Source: Bacteroidaceae bacterium (lineage in GTDB: Bacteria > Bacteroidota > Bacteroidia > Bacteroidales > Bacteroidaceae). From it: a stretch of DNA of 64,000 bases. The DNA lies in contig JAGBFX010000033.1 in the NCBI GenBank assembly GCA_017936265.1, positions 39,402 through 103,401 of the forward strand, given 5' to 3'. Below the pieces are notes generated by a model. It was not told the DNA's origin, did no database searches, and saw only the letters and a program-made list of their open reading frames with translations. Within the stretch, counting starts at the first letter, position 1. The number at the start of each line of letters is the position of its first letter. Both the position numbers and the translations under genes were made by a program. Below are positions 46,114 through 55,351 of the stretch, one piece after another.

Positions 46114-47196
46114 ATGGTAATTCTGCTCATAGTTATCGCTTTGGCTATTACAGTCTGGTTCGCCCTAACTTGGTTCAGATTAAAGCCGTATAACCAAGGT
46201 GCCCTAAGAATAAAGACATTTGATGGTTCCAACAGTCCTTACCATCCCTCTGTGCTTTATTTCAAGGATGGTTGGAACGGATACAAATACTGGATGGTAG
46301 AAACGCCATTCTCCCCCAAAGGCAAGCCATACGAAGACAGGAACGAATGTCCATCAATACATGTTTCCAATGACGGAATTAACTGGAAAGAAATCATCGA
46401 GAACCCGATAGATGATCTTACAGACAAAGAGGTTGAAGATTTGGATTATTTTTCCGACCCTCATCTTGTGTTCGTAAATGGACGTATTGAGTGCTGGTAC
46501 CGTTTCACACACCGTAATGGCATTAAAGATAACTATTACAACCTGCAACTTGTCAGAAGAATAAGCAAAGACGGAGTAACATGGAGCGAGAGAGAAGTAA
46601 TGGTAAATCTTTCGACCAAAGAAGGCAACCCTTTGGGAAACATGGTTGTCAGCCCTGCCATAATATATCAGAATGGGATATACCGCATGTGGTATGTGAA
46701 CAGCGAATCGAGAAGATCAAGAGGATTTTCTTATTCAGAGTCAACTGATGGTAAGAACTGGACAGAACAAAGTCCGTGCATACTGAACAGAAGCGGATAT
46801 ATGCCTTGGCACATAGATGTCAATTACATCGACGGGGTATACTTCCTCATCAGTTATGACTTTGAAGACATTACAATGTGGAGCAGTTCAGACGGCCTTG
46901 AATTCAGCTACAAAAGGCTGTTGGCTCAGACTTCTGTTCCTGGCTCATTTTACAGTTACAAGCTATACAGGGCATGCTTAATTAAAGACAAAAACTATAA
47001 ACTATATTTCAGCGCAAACGATTCACTGAGGACATACATAGGATTAATGGAGGGGAATGGGGTGAACAGTCTAAAGATAAAAGCCATAGGTAGTCATCAG
47101 TCCTTTATCGGCCTACTTGTATATCTTCTTATAACAAAATGGAGAACTACAAGATTTATAGTGCGAAGACTAATTAAGGCAATATTCAAGAAATGA
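46114..47196 (+). CDS. Membrane-anchored five-bladed beta-propeller protein (glycoside-hydrolase-like)
   Basis: A 360-residue protein with one N-terminal hydrophobic helix (about 2-21) and a repetitive all-beta body. Blade-like strands recur, such as YHPSVLYFKDGWNGYKYWMV, DPHLVFVNGRIECWYRF and SPAIIYQNGIYRMWYVNS. The pattern is that of GH43/GH32-type propellers and of related proteins in polysaccharide loci. Asp and Glu at blade starts could be catalytic but I cannot assign them. It is coupled to the GT2 genes on both sides. It might trim or modify the polymer or act as a transferase. Confidence 0.65.
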   Translation: MVILLIVIALAITVWFALTWFRLKPYNQGALRIKTFDGSNSPYHPSVLYFKDGWNGYKYWMVETPFSPKGKPYEDRNECPSIHVSNDGINWKEIIENPIDDLTDKEVEDLDYFSDPHLVFVNGRIECWYRFTHRNGIKDNYYNLQLVRRISKDGVTWSEREVMVNLSTKEGNPLGNMVVSPAIIYQNGIYRMWYVNSESRRSRGFSYSESTDGKNWTEQSPCILNRSGYMPWHIDVNYIDGVYFLISYDFEDITMWSSSDGLEFSYKRLLAQTSVPGSFYSYKLYRACLIKDKNYKLYFSANDSLRTYIGLMEGNGVNSLKIKAIGSHQSFIGLLVYLLITKWRTTRFIVRRLIKAIFKK

Positions 47197-48200
47197 CACC
47201 TAAAGTATCCATCATAATGCCTGCATACAATGCTTCAAAATACATTGGCATTGCTATTGATTCTATAATTTCCCAGACATTCAAGGAGTGGGAACTTATA
47301 ATCGCCGATGATTGTTCAACTGACAAAACCGTAGAGATTGCTGAGAACTACAACAACAAACATAATAACATTAGATTAATAAAAAGAACACAAAACTCTG
47401 GTGGGGCAAGACTTCCCCGCAAGGATGCTGCATTGGCCGCACAAGCTGACCTTATAATGACATTTGACGCAGATGATTTCCTTGACAATGACTACATTGA
47501 AAAAATGTATAACAGAAAAAATGAGACAAACGCCAACATTGTTTTAGGAGTTCTTCATCTATGCAAAGAAAATGGAGAATATAACGGAACTTCAATTCCT
47601 AGAAACGATTTCGACTATAGCATAGTTCAAACAGGAAAAGAAACAGCTAAGCAATTACTTGGAGAAGTCACTATTTCTGTCAGTGGACTACTTGTAGACA
47701 AAGATATTTACATAAAGAACATAACATCCAAAGACAAAGAGCAAGACAACTTGGCATATGTAGATGAAATTGACCAGAGAGCGTTACTGATAGGATGTGA
47801 CAAAGTTTCATTTGTAAATGCAGGATACTATTATAGACAGCATGATACAAGCCTTATGCACCTTAAGGACACCAGAAGATACAATTTTCTAAAGACCCTT
47901 GAAGCGATATACAGATTCGCTCAAGAGCACTATAATGAGGAAGAAGTCTTCAACAAACTCAACAAAGAGTTCCTGACAAACCTCATGTTCTGTTATCGTG
48001 ACTATTACTACTATAGGCATTATAAATGTAAAGAGTCTAAAGAAATACTATCTACTCTGGAAGAAGCATACCAGTTCGCAAGAAGTAAGAAAATGCGACC
48101 CATAGGTATAAAGCAAGCCTTGTGTTTAAAATCAAATGCGACCATTAAGATTACATCTTACTTATACGCAAACTATTTAAGAATGCTCAAGCATTCCTGA
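47193..48200 (+). CDS. Family 2 glycosyltransferase
   Basis: GT-A transferase (335 aa). VSIIMPAYNASKYIGIAIDS, IADDCSTDKTVEIAENYN and TFDADDFLDNDYIEKMYNR are the family motifs. The C-terminal region has many Tyr/Arg residues (YRDYYYYRHYK) and no membrane helix. Starts in an ATGA overlap with the propeller gene. Sugar specificity unknown. Confidence 0.92.
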   Translation: MTPKVSIIMPAYNASKYIGIAIDSIISQTFKEWELIIADDCSTDKTVEIAENYNNKHNNIRLIKRTQNSGGARLPRKDAALAAQADLIMTFDADDFLDNDYIEKMYNRKNETNANIVLGVLHLCKENGEYNGTSIPRNDFDYSIVQTGKETAKQLLGEVTISVSGLLVDKDIYIKNITSKDKEQDNLAYVDEIDQRALLIGCDKVSFVNAGYYYRQHDTSLMHLKDTRRYNFLKTLEAIYRFAQEHYNEEEVFNKLNKEFLTNLMFCYRDYYYYRHYKCKESKEILSTLEEAYQFARSKKMRPIGIKQALCLKSNATIKITSYLYANYLRMLKHS

Positions 48201-48228
48201 TTTACCATATAATTATATACATAACAAC

Positions 48229-49221
48229 ATGAAACAACGACAAATTAGCCTTGAAATACTGAGAATACTATGCATGCTGTTCATAATAGTAGGCCACGTT
48301 GGGGGACGTAGCGGGATTGAGTCATTCAGTTCCTTTGCAACAATCGCACCCCATGCCGTCAATTGCTTTGTACTGATTTCGGGCTATTTCCTGATAAACT
48401 CAAAATTCAAAGCAGAAAGATTCTTACGCACCGCTATTGAAACTATTTTCTATACTTTCATTGTAACCATAATACTATATGCATGCAACAAAGCAGATAT
48501 TTATGACATTACAAAATCAATAATGCCGTTTGCTCCAACAAAGTTCAGTTACTGGTTTGTAAATAAATATCTCGCAGTCATCTTGTTGTCACCATTCATT
48601 GGCAAGGTTTGTAGCAACTTGACAAAGAGGCAATACCAGATACTGTTGGCATCACTATTGCTTATTGGTTCAACATTTATAAAAGTCTTTCCTTTAGGCG
48701 AGTTGTTCGGAAATGGTTTCTCATTGCTATGGATGATTACGGTATTTATAACAGGAGGGTATTTGAGGCTACATGCGCCCAAATTTAAATACTGGGGCAT
48801 CTCTACATTGATGCTGCTTGCTGTATACAACTTGTGCAACTTATATTCGGCAGGGATTATACAACTTGGTTATAACTCACTGATTACATACGCGCTTGCA
48901 ATAACCACTTTCATGTGGTTCAACAATCTGAAAATCTCAGGTACAGGCATAATTGCAAAGATCACAATGTTCATTGCACCACATGTGTTTGCTGCATACC
49001 TCATACACGAACAAGGTTTGATGAGGGTTTATATTGTAGATTTACTACACAAGTTCCAGGGATATATGCCGGATATGCTTTATCTGTACCTGTTCGGTAT
49101 TATCGTAATAATCATTTCCGCACTGATTGACAAGCTCCGCTTGATCCTGTTCAAATATTGCGGAATCGACTACATAACGAACAAGATTGCTACAAGAATA
49201 AACAAACTTTACGAAAGTTGA
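48229..49221 (+). CDS. Acyltransferase-3 family membrane protein (1 of 6)
   Basis: Multi-pass inner-membrane O-acyltransferase (330 aa, about 10 helices). The conserved His of helix 1 is in LEILRILCMLFIIVGHVGG; a second family feature is NCFVLISGYFLINSKFK (the polar loop before helix 2). Such proteins move acetyl or succinyl groups from the cytoplasm onto extracytoplasmic sugars. AT-rich compared with the core genes. Confidence 0.85.
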   Translation: MKQRQISLEILRILCMLFIIVGHVGGRSGIESFSSFATIAPHAVNCFVLISGYFLINSKFKAERFLRTAIETIFYTFIVTIILYACNKADIYDITKSIMPFAPTKFSYWFVNKYLAVILLSPFIGKVCSNLTKRQYQILLASLLLIGSTFIKVFPLGELFGNGFSLLWMITVFITGGYLRLHAPKFKYWGISTLMLLAVYNLCNLYSAGIIQLGYNSLITYALAITTFMWFNNLKISGTGIIAKITMFIAPHVFAAYLIHEQGLMRVYIVDLLHKFQGYMPDMLYLYLFGIIVIIISALIDKLRLILFKYCGIDYITNKIATRINKLYES

Positions 49222-49243
49222 ATAATCACATATTAGGAATATA

Positions 49244-51199
49244 ATGAAACTCGCCTCATTCGACATATTCGATACCACTCTTATCCGCAAATGCGGCAAG
49301 CCCGGGAACATATTCTACCTGCTTGCACATAGGTTGTACCCGAATGACACGGCCAAGAGGGAGGCATTCCTCATGTGGCGTCGTAAAGCCGAGAATGAGG
49401 CAAGAAGGAAACACCCAGGCAAGGATGTAACCATTGATGATATCTACAGCAGCAATGAGCTGAAAGGTTTCGATGAATACGACAAAAAAGAGCTTATTGA
49501 GGCTGAAAAAAGCGTCGAAGCTGAGCAGTTGACAGCAAACCCCGCAATCAGGGATATCATCAACGGGAAACGCGAGCAGGGCTATACAATATGTTTCATC
49601 TCTGACATGTACCTGCCGGGTACAATCCTTAAAGAGGTACTTGCAAGGGAAGGCTGCATAAAAGAAGATGAAAATGTTTATGTATCGTGCGAATGGAACG
49701 CCCGCAAGTCGAACGGGAAACTTTATAAGAAACTCAAGAAAGAGGTACGGCCTACAGAATGGGAACACTACGGCGACCACCCTGCAAGTGACGTAAAAAT
49801 GGCACGCAGGAACGGCATAAGAGCCACTAAGGTAGAAACACCGTTCAACAGCGCCGAAAGCAGTGCCATGCTACCGTCATCGGAACAGATGCACTACGAA
49901 AGTTCTATACTCGCCGGATACAGTCGTGCCGCGCGCATAACATTCAACAACCCGTTTGCCTCGCTTGCTGCCGATTTCATTGCACCGGCATATATCTCAT
50001 ATATACACTGGGTAATAAAGCAGTGCAAGGAAAAAGGAGTAAAAAGGCTCTATTTCCTCTCAAGAGACAGCTATATACTGCAAAGGATTGCCGAGGAGCT
50101 CCCACACGAAGGCATCGAGTTCAAGTATCTGTTCGTTTCGCGCAAGTCACTGCTCTTGCCGTACCTGCACAATGCCACGGCGGAAAAATTTCTTGCCGTA
50201 CAGGACAAGCAGACAATAACAGGCAAGAATATCGACAGCTTGTTGGCCTCATTAGGCACATCGAAGGATGAACTTGCGACAGCCTTCGGCATAAAATTCC
50301 GATATAACCGCATAACAAACAGAAAAGAGGAAAACGATTTTCTTGATAAGATATTCAACAAACAGAGTACATATCTCCCCGAGCTGAACAGATATGCTGC
50401 CGAAAAACAGCAACTGCTTGCGGATTACTTCGCACAAGAGGGCGTCTTTACAGAAGAGAAGAGTGCGATGGTCGATGTCGGTTGGTTAGGCACCACACGA
50501 CTGATGATAAACAGCATACTGAAAGAGGCGGGTCACCCCGAGACTCTATTCTTCTACTATGGAGTACGTGGCGATGTGCTTGGTTGCCAATACGGGCGTT
50601 ACGACACGTTCTACCGCCCCGAACAGCTCAGCACTGAAGGCACGACGCTCATAGAGAACTACTTCTCGGCATCGCCATACCCAAGCACTGTCGGATATAA
50701 ACGGGTCGGTGAACATATTGAATCGATATTCCCTGAAAACTGCGCATACAAAGAAAACGATATAATCAAGAACAATGTCGATGTTGCCAAATGGATGTGC
50801 AAGGAGATAGTAAGTCTCAGCACAAACAATTGCTCCTTTTCCAAGGGGAGCTGTTACCCAGAGACTGAGGGGTTACTGAAGAAAGGAGGTTCAGGTTTGC
50901 AGTTTGCCGACTTTTTTTGGCAATGGGGCAAGAATGCTGTCGAGCAGATGCTCATGTTGAGAAATGATATCGATATAACACCATTGTTGCAGGCTACGGA
51001 GTTCGATGCGACTGATTTTGTAAGGAGACTCACATTCAAAGAACTGTTCAGCATTGTCTGCCTGGGTGGCAGGGCTACAGCCTTTGACAAAGGCAGCCTC
51101 CGGTTGACATGCGGAAAAAGGCTGTTCCCGACTTTGCACAGGATTGCCCAATTTACGGGGAACATAAGACGCAGACTATATTTGAAACTAAGGAAATGA
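49244..51199 (+). CDS. HAD-superfamily hydrolase-like protein (COG5610 type) with repeat insertion
   Basis: A 651-residue protein typical of polysaccharide loci. The N-terminus (about 1-210) is a HAD-type domain with KLASFDIFDTTLIRK (the DxD nucleophile site), CFISDMYLPG and EHYGDHPASDVKMARRNG. The larger C-terminal part (about 240-651), with RLYFLSRDSYILQRIAEEL and AMVDVGWLGTTRLMINSI, is of unknown function. Residues about 528-546 (NNCSFSKGSCYPETEGLLKK) come from a REP-like repeat read in frame. The 3' end has the ATGA overlap with the next GT2 gene. Confidence 0.8.
   Translation: MKLASFDIFDTTLIRKCGKPGNIFYLLAHRLYPNDTAKREAFLMWRRKAENEARRKHPGKDVTIDDIYSSNELKGFDEYDKKELIEAEKSVEAEQLTANPAIRDIINGKREQGYTICFISDMYLPGTILKEVLAREGCIKEDENVYVSCEWNARKSNGKLYKKLKKEVRPTEWEHYGDHPASDVKMARRNGIRATKVETPFNSAESSAMLPSSEQMHYESSILAGYSRAARITFNNPFASLAADFIAPAYISYIHWVIKQCKEKGVKRLYFLSRDSYILQRIAEELPHEGIEFKYLFVSRKSLLLPYLHNATAEKFLAVQDKQTITGKNIDSLLASLGTSKDELATAFGIKFRYNRITNRKEENDFLDKIFNKQSTYLPELNRYAAEKQQLLADYFAQEGVFTEEKSAMVDVGWLGTTRLMINSILKEAGHPETLFFYYGVRGDVLGCQYGRYDTFYRPEQLSTEGTTLIENYFSASPYPSTVGYKRVGEHIESIFPENCAYKENDIIKNNVDVAKWMCKEIVSLSTNNCSFSKGSCYPETEGLLKKGGSGLQFADFFWQWGKNAVEQMLMLRNDIDITPLLQATEFDATDFVRRLTFKELFSIVCLGGRATAFDKGSLRLTCGKRLFPTLHRIAQFTGNIRRRLYLKLRK
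50829..50880 (+). repeat. REP-like repeat in frame within the HAD gene
   Basis: GCTCCTTTTCCAAGGGGAGC hairpin (50832-50851, with T-G mismatches) followed by a second half GTTACCCAGAGACTGAGGGG. It has the same plan (hairpin, then a G-rich GAGGGG end) as the repeats in the cpsB-like gene and does not break the frame. Confidence 0.6.
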
Positions 51200-52050
51200 A
51201 ATTAGCAATCATCATACTCAACTATAACAGCAGTGCCGACTGTCGCAAGTGCATCGGTTTCCTGAAGCAACAGCAAGGCGTTGAGGCCGAGATTGTTGTT
51301 GTCGACAACCGCTCGCGTGAGGAAGAACGCAAAGCCGTTGAAAGCGTCTGCAAAGAGAACGGATGCACATTCATTGCCAACAACGAGAACAAGGGCTATA
51401 ATGCCGGCAACAATGTAGGCTTGCGTTATGCAGCAGAAAAGGGGTATGAATATACACTCATTGCGAACCCGGACATGGAATTCCCGCAAAAGGACTACCT
51501 GTTAATGCTTGCGGAGAAAATGCAGAGCGATGAGGAGATTGTTGTCTGCGGAAGTGACATCATCGGTACCGACGGCATACACCAGAGCCCGATGGGGAAA
51601 GAGGGCAACTGGCGCAATTCGTTCGGATGGATAAAGGATATCCTGCACAGGAAACAGAAGAACGAGGCATACGACTTCATTGACAACCACAAGGAGAGTC
51701 ACTACTGCCACAAGATAAGCGGGTGCTGCCTGATGCTGAGTATGTCATTCATCAAAGAAATTGGATTCTTCGATGAAAAGGTCTTTTTATACTGTGAAGA
51801 GGCAATCCTGTCACGACAGGTAGAAATTGCCGGTAAGAAGATGTATTACCTCGCCACGGCACAGGCTGTACACCGTCATGTGAAAAGCGACAAGGGTGAC
51901 CCTGTAAAAAGATTCAAGGCATGGGGAAAGTCGCGCTGCTACTTCATTGACCGCTACAGCAATGACTCATGGCTTGGCAAACAGATAGCCAAGCTCTCAA
52001 TGAGGATGTATGTAATGGTTTTTACCCTATATAATCAATTAAGAGGATGA
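51196..52050 (+). CDS. Family 2 glycosyltransferase
   Basis: Rhamnosyltransferase-like GT-A enzyme (284 aa): KLAIIILNYNSSADCRKCIG, VVVDNRSREEERKAV, NKGYNAGNNVGLRYA and ANPDMEFPQKDYL. This block order is usual in WbbL-like rhamnosyltransferases, though specificity is only a guess. The start at 51196 (ATGA overlap with the HAD gene stop) is preferred to an ATG 29 codons upstream, which would lie inside that gene. GC-richer than its acyltransferase neighbour downstream. Confidence 0.9.
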   Translation: MKLAIIILNYNSSADCRKCIGFLKQQQGVEAEIVVVDNRSREEERKAVESVCKENGCTFIANNENKGYNAGNNVGLRYAAEKGYEYTLIANPDMEFPQKDYLLMLAEKMQSDEEIVVCGSDIIGTDGIHQSPMGKEGNWRNSFGWIKDILHRKQKNEAYDFIDNHKESHYCHKISGCCLMLSMSFIKEIGFFDEKVFLYCEEAILSRQVEIAGKKMYYLATAQAVHRHVKSDKGDPVKRFKAWGKSRCYFIDRYSNDSWLGKQIAKLSMRMYVMVFTLYNQLRG

Positions 52051-53084
52051 ACACTGAATCAATAGGACTTAAAAGAAGAAGTTTATCAATAGATATGGTC
52101 AAAGGCCTTTCTATTATGACACTCTTCTTCCTTCATTTTGAGAACGAGTGGATGTCAACAGAATACAACTATTTCATCGTTCGTTCTCCTGCATTTTATA
52201 TTGTCATCGGCTGGCTTTGGGGAATGTCTCCAAACAAGAAAACAATAAAGGGACATTGGGAGAGAAGAAAAAAGGGACTTGTTAAACCATACATCTGGTT
52301 CTCTATCATATTCCTATGTTTTGATGCAATAATGATACTTCTACAACAAATGGATGTAACAATTTTGATTAGAGACATATATAAAACAATTACCCTGAGA
52401 GGAATCGGGACCTTATGGTTCTTACCTGCATTATTGGGCGGAGAAATACTATTCATTTACTTTAGGGATAAAAAACACATAATAAAAGTACTTGCGTATT
52501 CAGCATGCCTTCTAATTGTTTTCTTATTCAACAAGTATGCACATAATCTCTTTTCTCAAAATCACATACTGAACTTTGCGGTAGTAACACCTTTAAGGGT
52601 TATTAAAGATTGTTCCAATGCATGTATTTACATAAGTATTGCATATGCTGTAAGCAGTTACTTTGGAAAAAGGATTTTCAACACAAGAAGGATATATTTG
52701 TTAATTATCGGAGTGGTTTCATTATCAATTGCATTCTGCGGTCTCAATTTTTATAGTAGCAAATACACACTTCTGAATATTTTGAATTTTATTATTGCCA
52801 ATAGTTTTGCAGGGTTCGGCATTCTGTTCCTGTTCAGGTCATTGGAATGGCTCAAACCATTATCACTACCTTTATCCTATTGTGGCAAGAATTCCCTAAC
52901 AATTATGGCATTTCATTTCTGTCTATTGTTCCAATTGGCATTAATAATAGACAAGAATCTCCTTGGATATACAAATTATTATGGAGATAGGACCATTGTA
53001 TACTTTTTGATTGCGCTCATTCTCCAAATTGCCATTATAGAGATAATAAATAAGAAATTCAGATTTATTATCGGGAAAAATTAA
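52047..53084 (+). CDS. Acyltransferase-3 family membrane protein (2 of 6)
   Basis: About 10 transmembrane helices in 345 aa. The helix-1 motif with the catalytic-type His is SIDMVKGLSIMTLFFLHFEN, and GTLWFLPALLGGEILFIYF is a typical internal helix pair. Predicted to O-acylate the repeat unit at the periplasmic face. Starts in an ATGA overlap with the GT2 gene and is AT-rich. Confidence 0.85.
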   Translation: MNTESIGLKRRSLSIDMVKGLSIMTLFFLHFENEWMSTEYNYFIVRSPAFYIVIGWLWGMSPNKKTIKGHWERRKKGLVKPYIWFSIIFLCFDAIMILLQQMDVTILIRDIYKTITLRGIGTLWFLPALLGGEILFIYFRDKKHIIKVLAYSACLLIVFLFNKYAHNLFSQNHILNFAVVTPLRVIKDCSNACIYISIAYAVSSYFGKRIFNTRRIYLLIIGVVSLSIAFCGLNFYSSKYTLLNILNFIIANSFAGFGILFLFRSLEWLKPLSLPLSYCGKNSLTIMAFHFCLLFQLALIIDKNLLGYTNYYGDRTIVYFLIALILQIAIIEIINKKFRFIIGKN

Positions 53085-53095
53085 ACACACGTAAC

Positions 53096-54316
53096 ATGTT
53101 TGATATCTTCAAAAAAAGCTCCGGCTTAACGCTATTTACAACAATATTTATTATTCTGTTCTGCACTTACTATATTCCTATAGACGGACTTGGAGGTATA
53201 TGTATATCAAAAGTAATTTGCATGATATGCATTCTACTTTTTGCGATTATTTATACTCCGAAGGTATCCAAAGCCTTGGTTATTGGAATCTTATATATAA
53301 TATGGCAATATATCATAGCAGAGTTTCATCCAGAAAGTTTCAGATGGTCAACTCTACTATATTCTGCATTATCCGTATTATCATACGCAGCCTTCTACAA
53401 CTTAATATGTGTTGAAAGGGTATTTAGTATCAATCATTTCATAAAAATATGTAAATGGATCATTACGGCATATTTCATTGTATGTATTATACAACAATTT
53501 TTTATAATCATTGGCATAGACAACTTGCTTGCAATAAACTTATACACTCTTAATAGAGGACTTGGATGTAATTCACTATGTAGGGAACCCAGTACATTCG
53601 GGCGTTTTATGCTTGTATTCTACTACGCATATGTAAAATGCTGTGAATACAAGCGCGATGAAGGCCCATTTACATTAAAAGAACTGTTTAGTGGAGAGCT
53701 TAAAAAGATTACGTTGATGTTCCTTTGGATGATGCTTACAATGGGTAGCGGAACTGCATATGTCTGCCTTATACTCTTCTCGCTTTACTTTGTCCGCTGG
53801 CACAACTGGTATTATGTGATACCGACACTAATTATATGCTACGGACTTATACAAGCATCGGGAATTGAAGCTCTTGACAGAGCAACTGAAGCAATTGAAG
53901 CTACAACTACTCTTGATAAAAATATTATTAGAGAAACTGACAGTTCTGCATCTGCACGCATTACACCTATTTTAAATTCTTTAACAGCAGATTATAGTAA
54001 AAAAGAAACATGGTTAGGATATGGTATTGATTCGGGTATAACCAATAAGTACAACAGGACTCTTTTCCACGATTACGGATTTATTTTTTATATTATAACA
54101 ATGTTATTGAATTTTACTTGTGGATATAAATTCTACTCTCTTGCTACAATATTCTTGTTAACTGGAGTTGGAGGTGGCGCAGGAAGCAATATACAGTACA
54201 TGTGGGCTCTTATGATGGTTATGACATGCGTTAAATATTTCTACAAGAACCGATATAACCCAGAGATTTACGAAGAAGAGACCTCACCCCAACTCTCTCC
54301 GTTAGAGAGGGAGTAG
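53096..54316 (+). CDS. Candidate O-antigen/capsule polymerase (Wzy-like)
   Basis: Very hydrophobic 406-residue protein with about 10-11 helices and a larger periplasmic loop between about 250 and 320 (ASGIEALDRATEAIEATTTL and ESDSSASARITPILNSL-like residues). This layout fits Wzy polymerases, which have little sequence conservation. No other gene in the window has this layout, so it is the best Wzy candidate. The last 12 residues (EETSPQLSPLERE) come from a REP-like repeat and appear to be a recently added tail. Confidence 0.65.
   Translation: MFDIFKKSSGLTLFTTIFIILFCTYYIPIDGLGGICISKVICMICILLFAIIYTPKVSKALVIGILYIIWQYIIAEFHPESFRWSTLLYSALSVLSYAAFYNLICVERVFSINHFIKICKWIITAYFIVCIIQQFFIIIGIDNLLAINLYTLNRGLGCNSLCREPSTFGRFMLVFYYAYVKCCEYKRDEGPFTLKELFSGELKKITLMFLWMMLTMGSGTAYVCLILFSLYFVRWHNWYYVIPTLIICYGLIQASGIEALDRATEAIEATTTLDKNIIRETDSSASARITPILNSLTADYSKKETWLGYGIDSGITNKYNRTLFHDYGFIFYIITMLLNFTCGYKFYSLATIFLLTGVGGGAGSNIQYMWALMMVMTCVKYFYKNRYNPEIYEEETSPQLSPLERE
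54281..54316 (+). repeat. REP-like repeat forming the 3' end of the Wzy candidate gene
   Basis: ACCTCACCCCAACTCTCTCCGTTAGAGAGGGAG has the hairpin CTCTCT-CCGTT-AGAGAG and a G-rich end like the other repeats. It supplies the last codons and lies just before the stop. Confidence 0.6.
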
Positions 54317-54379
54317 CGTAGGAATTTTGCAAACAGTTTGCAAAATATTGTCGAACAGGGAACATCAAATAAATGAAAA

Positions 54380-55351
54380 ATGCCCGACCTTACCCTTGCA
54401 ATCTGCATGTACAATGCAGAGAAATACATAAAAGAGACACTCGAGTGCATAATTGCACAGACAATGCAGGATTTCCACCTGCTTATTATCAATGACTGCA
54501 GCACCGACGGTAGCGTTGCTGTCATTGAGGAGTTCTTCACACAGAACCCCAGACAATATGAGATAGTGAATCTGCCTGTCAATGGCGGGCTTAGTGCGGG
54601 TCGCCGTTATGTTGAGGAGCATGCCACCACCAGATACATTATGTTCGTTGACTCAGATGACTGCCCCTATCCGACACTGGTAGAGAAACTTTACGGCAAG
54701 ATTGTATCGGACAACGACCTGATGGCAGTGGGTTGCCACCTTGAATATATGGACAACAAGGGTGGTAAAATGAAGGGCGGAATTTATCTTGGAGAGACCA
54801 CAAAAGAGGGTTTTTACGAGAAAGCCGCAAAAGAGAAACTAATATTCATGCAGCCAACTGCAATATATGACCGCGAAGTTGCTTTGAGTGTAGGCGGTCA
54901 CTGTATAAGCGGATTCCCCGAGGGGAAGCCACGGTATCAGGACCTGTGCGAAGACCTTGACCTGTGGACACGCATGAGTGACCTCTACAAAGAGGGCAAG
55001 GCCATAGTTGTCGTTCCCGAGGTCCTTTGCCGCTACCGCAAACACGAAAGTGCCATGTCGGCAAACTCAATTGGCATGATTCTGCGCATGAGACACATTA
55101 AGAAGAACCTTAAGTTACGTCGCAGAGGCGAGAAGGAACTTACATTCATCGAGTTCCGCGACAGCCTGTCGGCCGAAGAACTAAAGAAACTTGAAAAAGA
55201 TGCCATTGCTGCCGATTCTCTGCGCCAGAGTTACTACGCACTCAAAAAAGGACACATATTCACATTCATCGGCAAACTCACAAGCTCGATATATAACAAC
55301 CCGTCATATATCATTGACAAGATAAGACACAACATCTTCAGAAAGAAATGA
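54380..55351 (+). CDS. Family 2 glycosyltransferase
   Basis: GT-A transferase of 323 aa: MPDLTLAICMYNAEKYIKET, LIINDCSTDGSVAVIEEFF and MFVDSDDCPYPTLVEKLY. PRYQDLCEDLDLWTRMSDLY is the acceptor-side ED motif. Base composition is close to the core genome, in contrast to the AT-rich polymerase gene before it. Its TGA overlaps the ATG of the next gene. Confidence 0.92.
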   Translation: MPDLTLAICMYNAEKYIKETLECIIAQTMQDFHLLIINDCSTDGSVAVIEEFFTQNPRQYEIVNLPVNGGLSAGRRYVEEHATTRYIMFVDSDDCPYPTLVEKLYGKIVSDNDLMAVGCHLEYMDNKGGKMKGGIYLGETTKEGFYEKAAKEKLIFMQPTAIYDREVALSVGGHCISGFPEGKPRYQDLCEDLDLWTRMSDLYKEGKAIVVVPEVLCRYRKHESAMSANSIGMILRMRHIKKNLKLRRRGEKELTFIEFRDSLSAEELKKLEKDAIAADSLRQSYYALKKGHIFTFIGKLTSSIYNNPSYIIDKIRHNIFRKK

